Source of the DNA: Uranotaenia lowii
Lineage: Eukaryota; Arthropoda; Insecta; Diptera; Culicidae
Length of the DNA stretch: 64,000 bases
NCBI RefSeq assembly: GCF_029784155.1
Contig: NC_073692.1
Location: forward strand, 317,619,141-317,683,140
Direction: 5' to 3'
The translations under genes and the position numbers were made by a program. A model generated the notes under the pieces. It ran no database searches. It worked only from the letters and a program-made list of their open reading frames with translations, and was not told the DNA's origin. This document shows, one piece after another, positions 20,497 through 31,034 of the stretch (the stretch's first letter is position 1; every line of letters starts with the position of its first letter).

Positions 20497-22470
20497 TTGA
20501 GAATACAACAAGTAGTTTTGGACCTAGCTAAAAAAGTTATAGACCTTTTTGTTAAACAAATCCAAAATAATTTACTTGGTTCGTCTTTCACAGCTATTTT
20601 GGCAACTGAAACAAACTGGGACGAAAGCGTTAAAAGTGAAGAGATCTTCGGAAGTATGTTTAGTGTATCTAGGGTCGACAGGAACCTTCAAGAGTCTGAG
20701 AAGAAGTCAGACGGTGGAGTTCTCATAGCCATTTCTTTAAATTTTAATTCCGAGATAATTGCTTCTTCAATATTTAATGAATTTGAACATATTTGGGTTA
20801 AATCTCTTATTGAAGGTGAAACGCACATTTTGGCCTGTGTGTATTTTCCACCACATAATGCTAATAAAAGCTCATATGAAATTTTTTAAATTGCGCAATG
20901 CTGACTTCATCTCGGACCCTGAAAATGAAAGTATCCTACTCCCAATCATTGGGGAAAACAATACTTTGCATTACATATTTGACGAAATTGCCAAATTAGG
21001 CCTAAACCAGGTTATTCACGTAAAAAATCAAGAAAACTGTTTTTAGATTTTCTTTTGACGAATATTCGTGAAGATTTCTGCGTGACAGAATCGTTGGATC
21101 CACTGTGGAAAAATGAAAAGTTTCATACAGCGATTGAATTTTTTCTTTTTATACATAAATACAATAGACCCAATGACTGCGAGTATGAAGAAGTTCTCGA
21201 ATACAAACATACAAACTATGCAAAAATAAAAAATAAACTTACCTGTGTAAATTGGCAACACATTTTTAGAGATGAAGGAAATGTCGATTCATCGGTTAGT
21301 GCCTTTTATCATATTCTGAACAAAATCATTTCAGAAGACATTCCATTAAAGAAAAAACGACGCCATAGAAATACTAAACATCCAATTTCGTTTAATAAAC
21401 ATATAAATAACTTAAAAAATCGCAAACAGAAAGCACATAAAACGTACCGAAAGTACAAAAGCAGTGAAAGCCTAGCAAATTATTTGATAATATGCGATGA
21501 ACTGAACTTAGCTATCAATAATGCATTTGAAAAGTTCAATGCAAAAAGCGAGCTTGAAATTAAGTCCTGTCCAAAGAACTTTTTAAATTATGTTAAATCA
21601 ACACTTAAATCAGACAATTTTCCATCAATAATGCAACTTCATTAACATGTTGGTGATAACTCAGAAGAAATCTGCAATCTTTTTGCAAATTTTTTCCAAG
21701 AAATCTATACCACTTATTCGAAAGAAAATCGCGACCGTGATTATTTTGGATTTTATCCAGAATATCCTAGTTATATTGGAGTCAATTACCTTCATGAACA
21801 GAATACCTTGAAGTGTTTGAAAAATTTAGATCCCTCAAAGGAACCTGGACCAGATGGAATTCCTCCAGTATTTAAAAAGAACCTAGCCAATGAACTTACA
21901 TACCCTTTGTTTCAGCTACTTAATATGTCACTAGAAACAGGAATTTTCCCAAAGTTAGGAAAAGTTCATTTCTGGTTCCTATTTTGAAATCTGGGCGGAA
22001 AGCTGATGTACGTAATTATCGTGGATTTGCTATTATCTCTTGCATTCCCAAGCTTTTTGAGGCAATTGTGAATGAAAAGTTTTTCCTTCAGATCAAAAAC
22101 CGAATAACAGCCAAACAGCATGGATTTTTCAAAGGTCGATCAACTTCTACAAATTTACTCGAATTTATAGATTATTCTTTAAATGCAATGGATAATGGGA
22201 ATCACGTTGAGGTTTTATATACAGACTTTAGCAAAGCTTTTGATCGTATAGATATACCGATGCTTTTTTATAAGCTGCAAAAAATTGGAGTTGATTTGGG
22301 ACTTCTGAAATGGCTTGAATCATATTTAACAAATAGACAACAAATAATTAAATTTAATGGAAAGAATTCAAATCCCATTCAAGTCACTTCAGGCGTTCCA
22401 CAAGGCTCACATTTAGGACCACGTCTTTTTATCTTGTACGTAAACGACATTACCTTCATCCTTAAAAACA
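20497..22470 (+). pseudogene. LINE-J ORF2 part 1: endonuclease and RT fingers/palm
   Basis: Compared with copy 2: LLGSSFTAILATETNWDESV (endonuclease Glu), KKSDGGVLIAIS, YFPPHNANKSSYEIF, then about 20 codons are lost, including the GDFN motif, and ADFISDPENESILLP follows in another frame. Next come a linker, a stop at 21643-21645, a short gap, then RT motifs VRNYRGFAIISCIPKLFEA, KQHGFFKGRSTSTNLLEF, YTDFSKAFDRIDIP (first Asp) and VTSGVPQGSHLGP. The frame stops where LINE-K enters, just before the YADD motif. Several frameshifts and stops. Confidence 0.82.
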
Positions 22471-24740
22471 AAAAAATTACATCACAAAAAGCAAACATGC
22501 AAGCGGCTGTACTTTGAAAATCTTCTAAATAATACCCCTCATACCAAACTCTGGAAAAACATTAATCAACTCTTAGGAAAATCAAAAAAATCGTCGCAAA
22601 TTCAGCTTACAGACAATGGTGAACTTATAACTGACAAAAAACATGTTTCTTACAAATGTAACAGTTATTTTTCTTCAATTGGATCAGATCTTGCCAAGGA
22701 AATTCCCACTGAATCGGAATTTGATGTTTTATCTAATATAAATGAGGTGCGAAACTCTTTGTTCCTACAACCAACCGACGAAAATGAAGTTAATCTGATC
22801 ATACTGTCTCTAAAAAACAAAAAAAGTTGCGGACCAGATTGTTTCCCTACAAGCGTGTTAAAAAATAATAACGTTCCATTTTCTTATATTTTAACGAAAT
22901 TTTTCAACTTAATCATTGAAACAGGCAGCTTTCCAGAGTGCCTTAAAATAGCCAAAGTTACTCCTATTTTTAAGTCAGGTGATTCGGATGATGCTAATAA
23001 CTACCGGCCAATTTCAACTCTTAGTGTTTTCAGTAAGGTGTTTGAGAAATTAATGGTAAAAAGAATTATAAATTTTCTTGATCAAAACAATATCCTTTAT
23101 AAACTACAATACGGTTTTAGACCTGGATCTGGCACACTCGTTGCAATCTCTGAGTTAGTTGACTCTATAATTAAGGAAATCGATTCGAAAAATATAGTTG
23201 GTGCATTATTTCTCGATTTAAAGAAAGCATTCGATACGCTAAATTACGAAATTTTGTTGGCTAAAATGCGCAAATATGGAATAAGGGGATTAGCTAATGA
23301 TTTAATTCGTAGCTATCTTAATAACCGAAAACAATTTGTCGTTATCGATGGAACAGAAAGTGAATCTAAAAACATCTGCGTTGGTGTGCCTCAAGGCAGC
23401 AATATAGGGCCGATTCTTTTTCTACTATACATCAATGATATATGTAATCTTCCACTAATAGGGACAGCAAGGTAATTCGCTGATGATACAGCTCTTTTCT
23501 ATACAGGGAAATCCCCAATCACAATCATAGACAATTTAGAACATGATCTTAAATTGTTATCCATGTATTTTAACAGTAATCTTCTTTCATTAAACTTCCA
23601 AAAAACAAAGTACATGTTATTTCATTCTATTAGAAAAATTTTACCTCCCCACCGGGACCCACACCTTAACGAGTTTGTGATACTCAAGGTCAAGAACTTT
23701 AAATATCTCGGGTTACACTTGGATGAAACTCTTTCTTGGAATTGCCACATACAAAATTTAGAGAAAAAAATTTCCCCCCTCTGTGGTGTACTTTGGAGAT
23801 TACGAAACTTCATACCTCAACATGTTCTGCTCAAATTTCACTATGCACACATTCACTCTTTGTTAAATTATCTTATACTAGTTTGGGGACGCGCATCACA
23901 ATCAAATCTCCAAAAACTTCAAACGTTACAAAATCGGTGTTTAAAAAATATCTACAAGCTTCCTTTGCTTTATCCAACTAGACTCATTTACTCAAACACA
24001 TCCCATAATATTTTACCTCTAGTAGACATTTGTGACTTTCAAACTATAATGTTCGTCTTTGATAGTTTACACTCAACAACGATCATTCGAAATATTCATT
24101 TCTCGACTGCAATAAGAACACATAATACTCGTCATTTAAATCAATTACAACGATGTCGATCATCTACTAGTTTTGGTCAGAAAAAAATTTCTTTCATTGG
24201 TCCTACAAAATATAACTCCTTACCTAACGAATTAAAAGAAACCAATTCTCGTTTCATGTTCAAAAACAAGTTACTCCAAATATTCAAAACTAAATTAAGT
24301 CGTTAAAAAAAGTCGAACAAAGTTAGTCTTAAGTACCTATTTTTTAATTTTTTGTAGCAATAATTTATGTAAAATTTAGTATAACATTTAAAATCTTATT
24401 AATTTAATTTTTTTTGTAAATTTGTTTTATTGTTGTTGTAAAGAATAGTAAAATTTAATTTTAACATGAATCTCTTAAAAGGAAATCTCTTTCCATTGAG
24501 ATTCATGGTGTCAGTTAGTTTAATTAGTATCGTCACATTTCCCCGCATTAATTAATCTATTATTGCGTTCTCAGCATGAGTTAAATTTTGCTCGCGTATA
24601 ACTTTTTAATGCCTTTTGCTGCCAGACATGCTGAGAACAGTAGCGTCCATTACCAGAAGGCTCAATTGAGCCTTTTGGTGTGGGGGAGTGTAGTGTGGTG
24701 GGCCGCTACAAAATTTTCTTCTTAAAAAAAAAAAATACTT
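22470..24740 (+). mobile_element. LINE-K copy 1
   Basis: 5'-truncated LINE of the same family as 50128-52762, inserted in the same orientation inside the LINE-J palm domain. Coding 22490-24306; then a 3' untranslated region that shares with copy 2 the blocks GAATCTC...CATTGAGATTC, GCTGAGAACAGTAGCGTCCA, TTACCAGAAGGCTCAATTGA and GTGTGGTGGGCCGCTAC, and an A12 tail at 24726-24737. Confidence 0.85.
22490..24306 (+). pseudogene. LINE-K reverse transcriptase, nearly complete
   Basis: Starts in TCKRLYFENLLNNTPH and follows copy 2 to the end, LLQIFKTKLSR-stop. Motifs: KKSCGPDCFPTSVLKN, SGDSDDANNYRPISTLS, YGFRPGSGTLVAISELV, ALFLDLKKAFDTLN (first Asp), ICVGVPQGSNIGPILF, and FADDTALFYTGKSP. A TAA at 23473-23475 sits just before the FADD box where copy 2 has a Leu codon, and this single stop splits an otherwise open frame of about 520 codons (from 22747). 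Another upstream break is near 22517. The C-terminal domain (FKYLGLHLDETLSWNCHIQN, CGVLWRLRNFIPQHV, RCLKNIYKLP) is well kept. Confidence 0.88.
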
Positions 24741-24744
24741 AAAA

Positions 24745-24955
24745 TACTCATATACGCCGATGACATGAAGCTATATTTAGAAATAAAAAACCATGAAGAT
24801 ATGAATTTGTTCCAGAATGAAATAGACATTTTCTACACCTGGTGTAAGAAAAGTTTACTCGAATTAAATGTTAAAAAATGTAACTCAATATCATTTAGCC
24901 GAAAACTTTCATCTCCAAATATTGTAATTACACTAGGAAACCAGGATGTAGAAAG
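24745..24955 (+). pseudogene. LINE-J ORF2 part 2: RT YADD region
   Basis: Coding resumes with KILIYADDMKLYLEIKN (catalytic YADD), WCKKSLLELNVKKCNSISFS and VITLGNQDV, matching copy 2 closely, then breaks at GATGTAGAAAG where LINE-L enters. Confidence 0.85.
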
Positions 24956-26290
24956 ATTTATTATTATTATTATTATTATTTATTTGTGCTTTTTTTCTTT
25001 AGGAAAAGCCAGTTGAAGTTAAGTTACATTGAAACCTATTCTTCAATTGGCATAAAAACCCTTCAAATCAGTTTTACAATCATTTTACAATGGTTTTTCA
25101 GTTAGGCAGATACAATCCCAGTGAGTTGAACTCTTTTAAGGGATTGCTATTTCTAGTTACATAGCTATCAATTAACACCTTACATTAATCAGGATATTTA
25201 AGATTATTTTTTTATGTTTCACTATAAATGCTGTATGGTTCTGGAGCACGTTGATCTGATGGGGCAGGCGGTTGGCGGTGGAGGGTGGCGGCGAGGTGTG
25301 GCGGTGGCTAGGGGAGGCGGAAGAGAAGAGCAAAAGAAATTTTATGTAAGATAGGAGTTTATCTTTCTTTTGAAGTTCAGCTTTAGGTGTTTTTTGAAGT
25401 TGTCGATGGTACGACAATTGAGGCACAGTGTGGGCAGGTGGTTGTACAGTTTTGCTCCGATGAACGATAATTTTCGGCGTCCGAATTCGTTGTTTGTTCG
25501 CGATAGAATGAAAGTAACGGCTCTTCTTGATGATCTTTCGTTCAAACGGGGTCTGCAGAGTTGAGTTGCGGTGCTGACTGGGTTCAGTTACCATTTTTCT
25601 CACGTGTACTAGCATCTGGAGCTCGTATAACGATCTTAAGGGTAGAAAAGAATCAGCTTCGTCAGCGTAAAGAAGGCGTGTTGGATACAGGTATGGTTTG
25701 CGTAAAACGGCTTTAATACAGCGATTCTGGATAACTTGAAGTTCACGTAGAGTTGATTTACTGGCAGCTCCCCAACAGGAAACAAGATAGCTCAGTCTTG
25801 AGTGTACCATAGCAAAATATATTTTCTTTAGACAAGAAACAGGGACGAAAGCAGAAATTTTCCGGAGCAATCCACAGAACGTACTAAGCTTCTTTTTTAA
25901 AGATGTTATATGGGCAGACCAAGACATCGTGGAATCTAGAACCAATCCAAGGAATGGATATTCCTTAACTTCATCAATGATTTGGCCTTCAACTTGTAAT
26001 GGATCGTGGGCTGGCGATGCATATCTTGGTGATCGAATGAACATATGTTTCGTTTTGGAGAGATTCAGAGAGAGAAGGTTGGAGGCGAAATATTGTTTTA
26101 GCAGCAAAATATCGTGCTCCATATTTACACGTATTACATTACAATTCCTACAGCGGTAGAAGAGTGAGGTATCGTCGGCAAATAAGCGAAGCTTCCCGTG
26201 GAGGTGCAATTTAGCCAGATCATTGATGAACAATAAGAAAAGTATAGGCCCTAGGTTGCTACCTTGGGGCACTCCTGTAGAAATATGATG
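24955..26290 (-). mobile_element. LINE-L fragment, minus strand
   Basis: 5'-truncated LINE inserted in opposite orientation. Its 3' end is an (ATT)n microsatellite on plus (24958-24984), that is a (TAA)-type tail on minus. Short direct repeats of GATGTA(A)GAAAG flank it (about 24945 and 26290), a likely target duplication of about 11 bp. Confidence 0.78.
25340..26272 (-). pseudogene. LINE-L reverse transcriptase, C-terminal half
   Basis: Starts at MPQGSNLGPILFLLFINDLA (motif B), then LRLFADDTSLFYRCRNCN (catalytic FADD), LLSLNLSKTKHMFIR, YPFLGLVLDSTMSWSAHITS, CGLLRKISAFVPVSC and RCIKAVLRKPYLYPTRLLYA. Near 25550 the frame shifts: the true C-terminus continues in another frame as RAVTFILSRTNNEFGRRKLS then FIGAKLYNHLPTLC and ends INSYLT-stop at 25342. 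The long minus frame past that point (to 25172) is an artefact of the shift. Fingers and endonuclease are absent through 5' truncation. The family is related to LINE-K but distinct. Confidence 0.82.
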
Positions 26291-26907
26291 TAAGATGTAA
26301 GAAAGTGAGAGATTTAGGAATTATCCTGGTTCCAAACTTACTTTAAGTGACCACTATAACACTATTATACATAAGGGCAATAGCATGTTAGGGTTTATAA
26401 AGCGTTTCTGCTATAACTTCAAAGACCCGTATACCATCAAAACTCTATATGTTGCCTATGTGAGGTCCGTTGTGGAATATTGTAGCATTGTGTGGTCTCC
26501 TCGCCCAGGTATTCATGAAGAAAGAATAGAATCAGTACTCAGTACAAAAACAATTTTTGTTATATGCTCTTCGTAGGCTAGGTTGGGCATCACACCGTCT
26601 TCCATCATATGAGGCTATGCAATGAGAGTATGCAATGAATTCTTTTGTAAACGATATTGTTTCGCAGAGAGTTGATACAGCAGAACTGCTTTCCAAATTA
26701 AATTTTTACGCGCCAACAAGACGACTTCGAAACCGTAATATATTTGCTTTCAACCACCATCGCACAGAATACGCAAAAACTGGACCAATCAACAGCATGA
26801 TGAACTATTATAATCAACAATGTGAAGCCATTGACTTTACAACATCTCGGCATAAACTCAAAGAGTATTTTAAGTCTTTGACATACATAGTTGACTCACA
26901 AACATAA
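26290..26907 (+). pseudogene. LINE-J ORF2 part 3: C-terminal domain
   Basis: Reads VRDLGIIL, GNSMLGFIKRFCYNFKDPYT, IKTLYVAYVRSVVEYCSIVW, then after shifts LLYALRRLGWASHRLPSYEA and SFVNDIVSQRVDTAELLSKL, LNFYAPTRRLRNRNIF and the stop at 26905-26907. Close to copy 2 throughout, with at least two frameshifts. Confidence 0.83.
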
Positions 26908-26990
26908 TTATTTTTATATTTTTGTATAGTTTTAAGCAAAACCAACGATGTTGGTGTCTACTAATGATTGACGAAATAAATAAAAAAAAA

Positions 26991-27337
26991 TTCTTATAAA
27001 ATTTCTTTTTGTTCATTTATTTATTTTCGAACTCATTTGTTACTATTATGGTTACTAAAGAGCCTACTGAAAGTTTGACCTTGTGCCAATTGGAATTTTT
27101 GTTTATCTGTCAGTGTCATTCCAATCGAGCAACAGATGTGTCAAATTCGTTTGATTATAAATTACTTGAAATTTCGGAACATCAAATCAAAATTTAAAAA
27201 AAAATCAATCTCTTTTTGCTCATTTAATTCAACAAATGTGCTCCTCTCACTAAATTTCTGAGCCTCAACTCAGCTAAAAAAAGTCGGTTACTTTTGATAC
27301 GCAATTAGACTCCATTTAAATTAGTGCTGTTGACAGA
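26991..27337. other. Unassigned sequence upstream of candidate exon
   Basis: AT-rich; no promoter element stands out, though it would be 5' flank or untranslated leader if the exon at 27338 is real. Confidence 0.3.
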
Positions 27338-27424
27338 ATGCCGGCTTGTGAACTAGTGGTCGAAGAAATTCTTGCTGAATCGAGACTGCAGTGCACTGGA
27401 AACAAACTGGCAGATATAACACGG
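27338..27424 (+). CDS. Candidate first coding exon of a host gene
   Basis: ATG at 27338 opens 29 codons (MPACELVVEEILAESRLQCT...LADITR) ending exactly at CGG|GTAAGT, a consensus splice donor in phase 0 (27425). The stretch has more balanced composition and codon use than its AT-rich surroundings. I do not recognise the protein, and no following exon can be identified in the window. A chance ATG-to-donor open frame of this length is possible. Confidence 0.3.
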
Positions 27425-27607
27425 GTAAGTATATTTGATACAGTTCTTTACCTGCACATTTACAATTCTCGTGAAAATGAACGTGAAAAATCTCATTTCG
27501 TCAATAGCTAAACATCGCGCTTTAACTAGATTTTGTAACACAATGGAATCAATGGGGAATGGTTGAAAGATTAAAATCCATTAGGTGTTAATATTTAAAA
27601 CCACCTA
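27425..27607. other. Possible intron start / unassigned
   Basis: AT-rich, frame closes soon after the donor. Mariner copy 2 begins at 27608. Confidence 0.3.
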
Positions 27608-28585
27608 AAGGGTGATACGGTCAAAATTTGGTCAAGGGAAAACGCGTGTAAATCGGTGAAATCGTTTATTTAAAAAATCAAATTAAATTTCTTTTTCAAG
27701 ATTATTTAGTATAAAATTCAGGAAAAATATTCAGATAGGGTTCCGCATTTATAAATCCGAATTGCCGGGCCTTACGCTTAACCCCTGCCATCAGATTTTG
27801 TACAGCCACCTTGTCCACCTTCTTCGCCGCAGAAAGCCAGTTTGCCTTGAACTGCTGCTCGTCCTTAGCAGTGTTTTTGGTTTTCTTTAGGTTCCGCTTG
27901 ACAATAGCCCAGTATTTCTCAATTGGGCGGAGCTCTGGCGTATTGAGAGGGTTCTTGTCCTTGGGAACCACCTGCACGTTGTTGGCGGCGTACCACTCCA
28001 TGGCCTTTTAACCGTAATGGCAAGATGCCAAGTCCGGCCAAAACAGTACGGAACAACCGTGTTTCTTCAGGAAAGGCAGCAGACGTTTATTCAAACACTC
28101 TTTCACTTAAATTTCTTGGTTGACAGTCCCGGAAGCTATGAAAATGCTGCTTTTCAAGCCACATGTACAGATGGCTTGCCAAACCAGATATTTCATCGCG
28201 AACTTTGACAGTTTCTATGCTTGAAAATATATGCTACATTTCCCCTTCCATTTGCCGTATAAAACTCCTGTCCCGGAAGCTGCTTGTAGTCGGCTTTGAC
28301 GTAGGTTTCGTCGTCCATTACCACGCAGTCAAACTTCGTCAGCATCGTCGTGTACAGCCTCCGGGATCGCGCTTTGGCCGTCGTATTTTGTTTATCATCG
28401 CGATTTGGAGTCACTACCTTCTTGTAAGTCGATAGCCCGGCTCGTTTTTTGGCTCGATGCACGGTTGTAGACGATACACCCAGCTTATTTGCGGCATCTC
28501 GGAGAGAGAGGTTATGGTTTCGCTTGAAACTACCGGCAACTCTCTTTGTCGTCTCAGCAGCTTCTCTATAAGTTGTTTCTCACAT
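27608..28585 (-). mobile_element. D,D37E Tc1/mariner element, copy 2 (truncated)
   Basis: Begins after a TA at 27606-27607 with AAGGGTGATACGGTCAAAAT, the same terminal repeat as copy 1. Homology to copy 1 runs to about 28565 (GTCGTCTCAGCAGCTTC) and then stops, so the transposase start and the other inverted repeat are missing. Confidence 0.88.
27702..28585 (-). pseudogene. D,D37E mariner transposase, N-truncated
   Basis: Three minus-strand frames give, in order: KKRAGLSTYKKVV, CVVMDDETYVKADYKQLPG (first catalytic Asp), PDLASCHYG (second Asp), then, after an in-frame TAA, KAMEWYAANNVQVVPKD and PELRPIEKYWAIVKRNLKK (Glu), ending FPEFYTK-stop at 27702. Between the second Asp and the Glu of PIEKYW are exactly 37 residues (counting the stop as one), the D,D37E spacing. 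It supplies the first-Asp region that copy 1 lacks. The transposase is inactive here: no N-terminus, at least one stop and shifts. Confidence 0.87.
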
Positions 28586-28589
28586 AAAA

Positions 28590-30809
28590 ATCTTAACGTA
28601 ACAAAATTTCTGTTGTTCCGTATCGTTGTCAAAATTTAAAACGATTGTTTTTTAAATTTTCACATGATGCATAGATAGTTCAGAACCAATTTGAAGATTT
28701 TTGGGGGTCGCCTTAGAGATATCCGAATGAGCTTAAACTTCGCCAGTATTATCATATCATTGATTGAATCAAGATCAAGAAGAGGGATGGGAGCTTCGTT
28801 TCAACAATGTTTAGAAATAAATGTCACTCTAATGTACATACGAATATAAATATATAAATATATATATTTTTGAATTATTTCAAGATCTGGTATGAAAACC
28901 CGTACTTTTCATTCAATCAACCGTTAATGGTCTTTCATTAACAGTTGAATAAATTTGAAAACCGGATTGGAAATTTGACTTTATTTTACACATTTTGGCA
29001 TCGATAGGTTCCAAAAATGCGTAAAATAAAAATTTCGAAATTTTCATCAATCCTCAGACCTGAATGCAAATTTTCTCTGAGTTTTAAATTTTTAAAGCAA
29101 AGTTTTTGAATATTTTTGAACATTCGATTTCTGATCTACATCATTTTAACTTAAAATGATTTTTTTTAGTAAAAGGTACCAGAAGATGTTTTGCATTTGG
29201 ATGTGCCTTTGGAAAATTAAAAGCTGTCAAACTTTCAATAGTGTCACATTGTCACATTTGAGGGGATTGAGAAGATTGTGAGGATAACGGTTGAAGGTCA
29301 CTTGATATTTTCTCTGATATAAAATCTGTCGTCAGGTTCAGCCGGTGACATCTGAGTAAAATGTCGTTTAGCCCTCATTACTCAGAAAAACAAGCATAAA
29401 TTAATTTTGTGATTATTGAGGTAAAAACTTTTTTCTCATGCGGCTCCGGCACTCCCGACGACAAATATAAATTTCTGCGAAAACTTTGACAACATCGAAA
29501 GCCTTTAGTTTTTGAAAATCGGTGATATTTTATAATAAAAACAAAAATAAATTACAAAAACGAAAGAAGGCATAAAAAAAAACTTCAAAGCTTTAACGAT
29601 TGGGGTGTTCTACCCGGGGTTTCCCGTCATTGAATTATGATAGAAGTTAAAGTCATTTGAAGTTCAAAAAATTTCATTTGCCCCCTCAGCTACGTTTATT
29701 GTTAAGGCTTCATTTTCTGTGAACATGCAAAGAAGTTACAAATTGCTTGTAAGAAGTTGTAACCATTTCAAAATAAAAAAAATCCGATTTAGATTGAATC
29801 ATGTTTGAAAATCACAAGCTTCGATTACTAGAGTTTCCCATTATTTCAAAGAATGTTTTCACTAAGGTTATATAAATCAAAATTTTCTTTGGCTATGCAA
29901 AGCAGATTTTTTTGTGATTTTTTCATCATCTTACAGTTAAACACCTTTTAAACTTGCAGCTCAGAACATAAAAACTTAAAATTTCTTTTCTGATGTACAA
30001 GTAAGGTGTTTGGTTTGTTAATATGAAATTTATTATGAGAACCAAGAAATATTTAAAATCCAAAGATATTTTTTTTTAACTTTCAGCTCATATCCGGTGA
30101 ATTTTTGTATGAACAATTTTGTTTTCCCATACAAATTTCCACATAGAATAAAAACTCGTTGCGCTAGTTCTGGGCTGCAAGGAACTGTTTCATATGTTAT
30201 TGCTTTTTTCGGCAGTGAATAATAAGTTATGGGAGGTGTCGAAATTTATAAATTTGAAATTTCCATAAAAAAAATTACAGTGGTCTATAATGCACGTTAC
30301 ATAAAAATATCCAAATTATGAACAACAATCTGAGATAAAAAATAAACCTCTGGTATCTCTTTGTATTCAAATTTATTCAAATTACCTTTTTCCAATGCAA
30401 ACCGTCCATTCACTTTCTTTTTATTTCCGTTCGTTCATACCGTCCAATAATACGACAAAAACCCTGCTCTCCTAATCGAGTTTTCCGATACGGGATTTTA
30501 ATTGATTTGAACTTTTCGTTCTCTCTGTAACTTCCGTCTTTTGCTGCAGTTTCTGCAGCTATTCTCCGGAACCTTCCAATTGATCCGGTCAGCAATCGAA
30601 AACCGAAATCCCCCCGGGCTAGACTGGGTTGCAATATATTCTAGGTTTTTTTTCCTTTCTCTCTCATTGCTATCACCAAGTTTTCAACCTCTTTTTTATG
30701 TCTCTGGGATGCAATCCTCCTTTGAGTAGAGCAGTCGGTTAGCCGGCTCCTGTACAATGTAAAGATTTTTCCCGATTTACTTTTGGCCCTTTGTCCGACA
30801 GGAAAATCT
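28590..30809. other. AT-rich sequence without recognised features
   Basis: Long AT-rich stretch with homopolymer runs and no coding-like frame. From about 30400 composition becomes more balanced, but the minus frame 30410-30634 is not recognisable. Confidence 0.4.
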
Positions 30810-31034
30810 TTAACACGTTCGTCGCCACGGCACCCATATTCGGGTGACGGGTGTGTTTCCTGGGGGGCCCCGTCACATCAAAAAGCAGGTGACGCTCTCT
30901 TACTCAAGTAAGCCGCTCAGTTTAGCCACACGTTGCAAATCTGGGAACTCTCCCTCTTTTCATTCTCGCTCCCAGAATTTCTTTGGGCCTGGCTGGTAAA
31001 ACTACCAAAATGAGCGTGGCGACGAACGTGTTAA
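30810..31034. mobile_element. piggyBac-type MITE, 217 bp
   Basis: TTAA at 30810-30813 and 31031-31034 flank an element with perfect 16-bp inverted ends, CACGTTCGTCGCCACG at 30814 and CGTGGCGACGAACGTG ending at 31030. TTAA target duplication is the hallmark of piggyBac transposition. No coding, so it depends on a transposase in trans. Interior is GC-richer than its flanks. Confidence 0.82.

Larger units (their letters stand above)
20497..26990 (+). mobile_element. LINE-J copy 1, decayed and twice interrupted
   Basis: Same family as the intact minus-strand copy at 55183-58640. Coding runs from about 20497 to 22470, is cut by LINE-K (about 22470-24740), resumes 24745-24950, is cut by LINE-L (about 24955-26285), and resumes to a stop at 26907. 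It ends with AAATAAATAAAAAAAAA (26976-26990). ORF1 and the endonuclease start are missing, so the copy is 5' truncated near 20497-20565. Confidence 0.85.

Noticed and set aside
25172..25545. C-terminal 120 residues of the long minus frame 25172-26272
   Set aside because: Follows a frameshift near 25550; the true LINE-L end lies in the overlapping frame that stops at 25342.
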